A DNA stretch of 64,000 nt from assembly GCF_017355525.1 (NCBI RefSeq), contig NZ_CP067395.1, positions 868,001-932,000 on the forward strand, read 5' to 3'. Positions 63,194-64,000 of the stretch are shown here, piece after piece. Each line of letters opens with the position of its first letter. The first letter of the stretch is position 1. The stretch is from Lysobacter enzymogenes. Lineage in GTDB: Bacteria > Pseudomonadota > Gammaproteobacteria > Xanthomonadales > Xanthomonadaceae. The notes below the pieces were generated by a model. That model made no database searches and was not told the origin of the DNA. It saw only the letters and a program-made list of their open reading frames with translations. The translations under genes and the position numbers were made by a program.

Positions 63194-63229
63194 CGCAGTC
63201 GCGGGCCCGTGCAACGGGCCGCGACTGCG
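63194..63229. terminator. Strong stem-loop between anti-sigma factor and desaturase genes
   Basis: CGCAGTCGCGG-G-CCCG (63194-63209) pairs with CGGGCCGCGACTGCG (63215-63229): 15 pairs with one bulged G and loop TGCAA, starting 12 nt after the anti-sigma stop. It has no T run on the minus strand. It may terminate, attenuate or process the transcript between the two genes. Confidence 0.55.
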
Positions 63230-63241
63230 TTTGCCGGGCGA

Positions 63242-63991
63242 TCAGATCGCGCCGATAGCGCCCTTGGCCACGATCGGGCCGGTAGGCGCGGCATGCGGGA
63301 TGCCTTGCGCAGGTTCCAGCGTCACCGCCAGCGTGCTGCCCGGCGTCAGCTTGTCGAGCAGGGCGGCCGGCACCGCGACCGAATGCGCTTTCTCGTTCGA
63401 GACGAAGCCCAGCGAGCGCGGCGCCTCGCCCTTGGCGATGACCCACAACTCGCCGACCCGGCCCTGCGCATCGGCGGGCGAGGGGATCGGCACCATCAGC
63501 ACTTTGCCGGCGCGCTTGTCGACCGAGGCCAACCAACCGGGCTGGCCGTCGTCGCGGGTCAGCGGCGTCACCGGACGCGCGACGTCTTCTTCCTGCGCGA
63601 CCGGCGGTGCCGGCGGCGGCGGCACCGGCGCCGGCGGCGCGCGCCCGACCACGAACAAGGCCACCGCTGCGACCGCGGCCACGCCGGTCAGGCCGCGCCA
63701 CAACGCCAGGCTGTTCCAGCCGCTCGAGCGCGGTTCGTCCGCGTCCCACCCCAGGCGCGCGCGCACGCCGCGCCACAGCCGCGGCGGCGCGTCGGCAGCG
63801 GGCAACTCCTGCGCCAGCAGATTCAGGCGCTGCTCCCATTGCGCCACCAGCCGCGCGAACGCGGGCTCGCTGCGGATGCGTTGCCGGGTCTGCGCGCGGG
63901 TGTCCGCGTCGAGCACGCCCAACACGTATTCGCCGGCGCGCACTTCCGCGCTCGGCGGTTCTTGATCGGTTTGATGGTCGCGGATGTTCAT
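63242..63991 (-). CDS. RskA-type anti-sigma factor
   Basis: 249 aa. The cytoplasmic N-terminal part (about 1-90) is of the anti-sigma-K type (YVLGVLDADTRAQTRQRI, AQWEQRLNLLAQEL, LWRGVRARLG). One membrane helix (about 97-115, LTGVAAVAAVALFVVG), a Pro-rich stretch and a periplasmic RskA domain (GELWVIAKGEAPRSLGFV, AVTLEPAQGIPHAAPTGPIVAKG) follow. It should hold an ECF sigma factor at the membrane until envelope or oxidative stress. The cognate sigma gene would lie upstream, just beyond the right edge of the window. It has no ChrR-like zinc motif (HxxxCxxC) or cupin domain. Confidence 0.87.
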   Translation of the reverse strand: MNIRDHQTDQEPPSAEVRAGEYVLGVLDADTRAQTRQRIRSEPAFARLVAQWEQRLNLLAQELPAADAPPRLWRGVRARLGWDADEPRSSGWNSLALWRGLTGVAAVAAVALFVVGRAPPAPVPPPPAPPVAQEEDVARPVTPLTRDDGQPGWLASVDKRAGKVLMVPIPSPADAQGRVGELWVIAKGEAPRSLGFVSNEKAHSVAVPAALLDKLTPGSTLAVTLEPAQGIPHAAPTGPIVAKGAIGAI

Positions 63992-64000
63992 TGTTCCAGG

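Overview
The window looks like part of a Lysobacter (Xanthomonadaceae, Gammaproteobacteria) chromosome. The sequence is uniformly GC-rich, has many ATGA-coupled genes, and carries what I read as the complete eleven-module assembly line for the antibiotic lysobactin (katanosin B). The ten-residue A-domain codes and the position of the two epimerising condensation domains reproduce the lysobactin order: D-Leu1, Leu2, beta-OH-Phe3, beta-OH-Leu4, Leu5, D-Arg6, Ile7, (allo)Thr8, Gly9, beta-OH-Asn10, Ser11. The second synthetase ends in two thioesterase domains, the published hallmark of the lysobactin system (LybA/LybB).

Layout. Positions 1-1091 hold the 3' end of a LanM-type lanthipeptide synthetase. 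Positions 1092-2353 are a gene-free, locally AT-richer leader with a repeated 13-mer and several hairpins. Positions 2354-42808 are a tightly overlapping operon: lybA (4 modules), lybB (7 modules plus tandem TE), a CmlA-like di-iron beta-hydroxylase and an ABC exporter. It runs with little or no gap into an RND permease / membrane-fusion protein / RND permease efflux set (to 50654). Positions 50804-55625 are accessory: a secreted alpha/beta hydrolase, a small secreted Cys-containing protein, an unrecognised 212-aa protein behind a MerR/SoxR-type promoter, a TetR repressor with its operator, and a metallo-beta-lactamase-fold hydrolase coupled to a small HMA-like protein.

From 55654 to 63991, all on the minus strand, lies a membrane-lipid modification and stress operon. 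In transcription order it encodes an RskA-type anti-sigma factor, a fatty acid desaturase, an FAD amine-oxidase-like protein, a DUF1365 protein, a cyclopropane fatty acid synthase, a DUF2878 protein, a DUF1295 protein, a second CFA-like methyltransferase and a lipocalin lipoprotein. Apart from the anti-sigma type, this resembles the RpoE/ChrR singlet-oxygen regulon.

How the genes work together. LybA loads and extends the first four residues and hands over to LybB at a 1-nt gene overlap. The di-iron protein is the only hydroxylase candidate in the operon for the three beta-OH residues. LybB releases the peptide through its TE region. The ABC exporter, and possibly the RND set, would export or protect. 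The most unusual architectural point is a second condensation-like domain placed between C8 and A8 in the allo-Thr module. No tRNA, rRNA, CRISPR array or insertion sequence was seen.
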